Shown one piece after another: positions 5,351-5,718 of a DNA stretch of 5,718 bases. The notes beneath the pieces were generated by a model. The model did no database searches. It saw only the letters and a program-made list of their open reading frames with translations, and was not told the DNA's origin. The number at the start of each line of letters is the position of its first letter. Position 1 is the stretch's first letter. Position numbers and translations under genes: made by a program. The stretch lies in assembly GCA_009787745.1 (NCBI GenBank), contig WQST01000037.1:1-5718 (forward strand), given 5' to 3'. Source of the stretch: Lachnospiraceae bacterium. GTDB lineage: Bacteria > Bacillota > Clostridia > Lachnospirales > Lachnospiraceae.

Positions 5351-5718
5351 TCAGAAAAACCTAATCAGACGCCCTAGTCTAATCAGAATCTGACCGCCGG
5401 GAAGGCGGTCAAGATCATTAACCGAAAGACCGCGCAAAAGCATCATTAACACGAAGTACGCAACCACCGATATCAAAAAACAAACCAAAATCGTCACATG
5501 AGGCCCGACCAAATCAAGAATTGCCATACTTAGAAGCATTGCCATCAATCCCATCGTTGCGCCGCATAAAAGAGTAATTGCAAGTGTCCGAATATTTCTG
5601 TTTAACCACTCACCCTGATATTTAAACATCCGTGCCGTGAAGAAAAAGCCCAGCGCGAACATAAAACCTGAACCGATTATATTAGCGATAATAATCCTTG
5701 AAATAAGCTGTTCGGGCT
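5351..5718 (-). CDS. C-terminal part of a polysaccharide flippase (SpoVB/MurJ-like, MOP superfamily), start outside the window
   Basis: The frame is open from the right edge to a TGA at 5353-5351 and gives the last 121 residues of a longer protein; full-length family members are typically about 450-550. Three hydrophobic spans are visible, at about 8-28, 46-70 and 75-94 of the fragment. They are separated by a basic loop (ARMFKYQGEWLNRNIRT) and followed by RGLSVNDLDRLPGG and a short cationic tail. The ending, LLRGL-x(3)-DLxRLPGG followed by an Arg-rich helix, is characteristic of Firmicute SpoVB/MurJ-like exporters. These flip lipid-linked glycans such as peptidoglycan precursors or other polysaccharide units across the membrane. 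Which glycan is moved cannot be judged. It is probably the upstream member of the unit containing the BofC-like gene. Confidence 0.85.
   Translation of the reverse strand, partial: PEQLISRIIIANIIGSGFMFALGFFFTARMFKYQGEWLNRNIRTLAITLLCGATMGLMAMLLSMAILDLVGPHVTILVCFLISVVAYFVLMMLLRGLSVNDLDRLPGGQILIRLGRLIRFF

Overview
The window looks like a chromosomal segment of a low-to-moderate GC Gram-positive bacterium of the Clostridia, most likely near Lachnospiraceae. This rests on strong GGAGG ribosome binding sites, a textbook sigma-A promoter, a Cys-anchored sugar-binding lipoprotein, a SpoVB/MurJ-like flippase, a protein with a BofC-like C-terminus, and two flavoproteins common in this group. The taxonomic placement is inference. 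No tRNA, rRNA, CRISPR array, transposase or phage gene was found.

All five substantial genes lie on the minus strand, so transcription runs from high to low coordinates. From the right edge they are: the C-terminal end of a polysaccharide flippase (5718-5351, start outside the window); a membrane-anchored BofC-like protein (5283-4501); an HI0933/BaiN-type flavoprotein (4469-3264); and a large COG2509-type FAD-dependent dehydrogenase (3203-1509). The gaps between them are only about 31-67 bases and show no evident terminator or promoter, so they could be one transcription unit. How they work together is unknown: the first two point to the cell envelope, the last two to redox chemistry with unidentified substrates.

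A 425-base non-coding stretch (1084-1508) follows. It holds two perfect hairpins side by side (1392-1442), an AT-rich section with a cluster of TTGAC motifs, a near-consensus promoter (-35 TTGACA, 17-base spacer, -10 TAAAAT), and a LacI/cre-like operator at the expected transcription start. This promoter serves the last gene, an ABC-transporter sugar-binding lipoprotein (1083 to beyond position 1). That gene has no stop codon in the window, so its downstream end is missing. Its permease genes would be expected just outside the left edge.

The most interesting points are the regulatory block of the lipoprotein gene, the paired hairpins as a possible dispersed palindromic element, and the start of the BofC-like gene. 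At that start a strong ribosome binding site serves an eight-codon reading frame that would join the main gene if a T6 run were one base shorter. Nothing here is convincing as a wholly new system.
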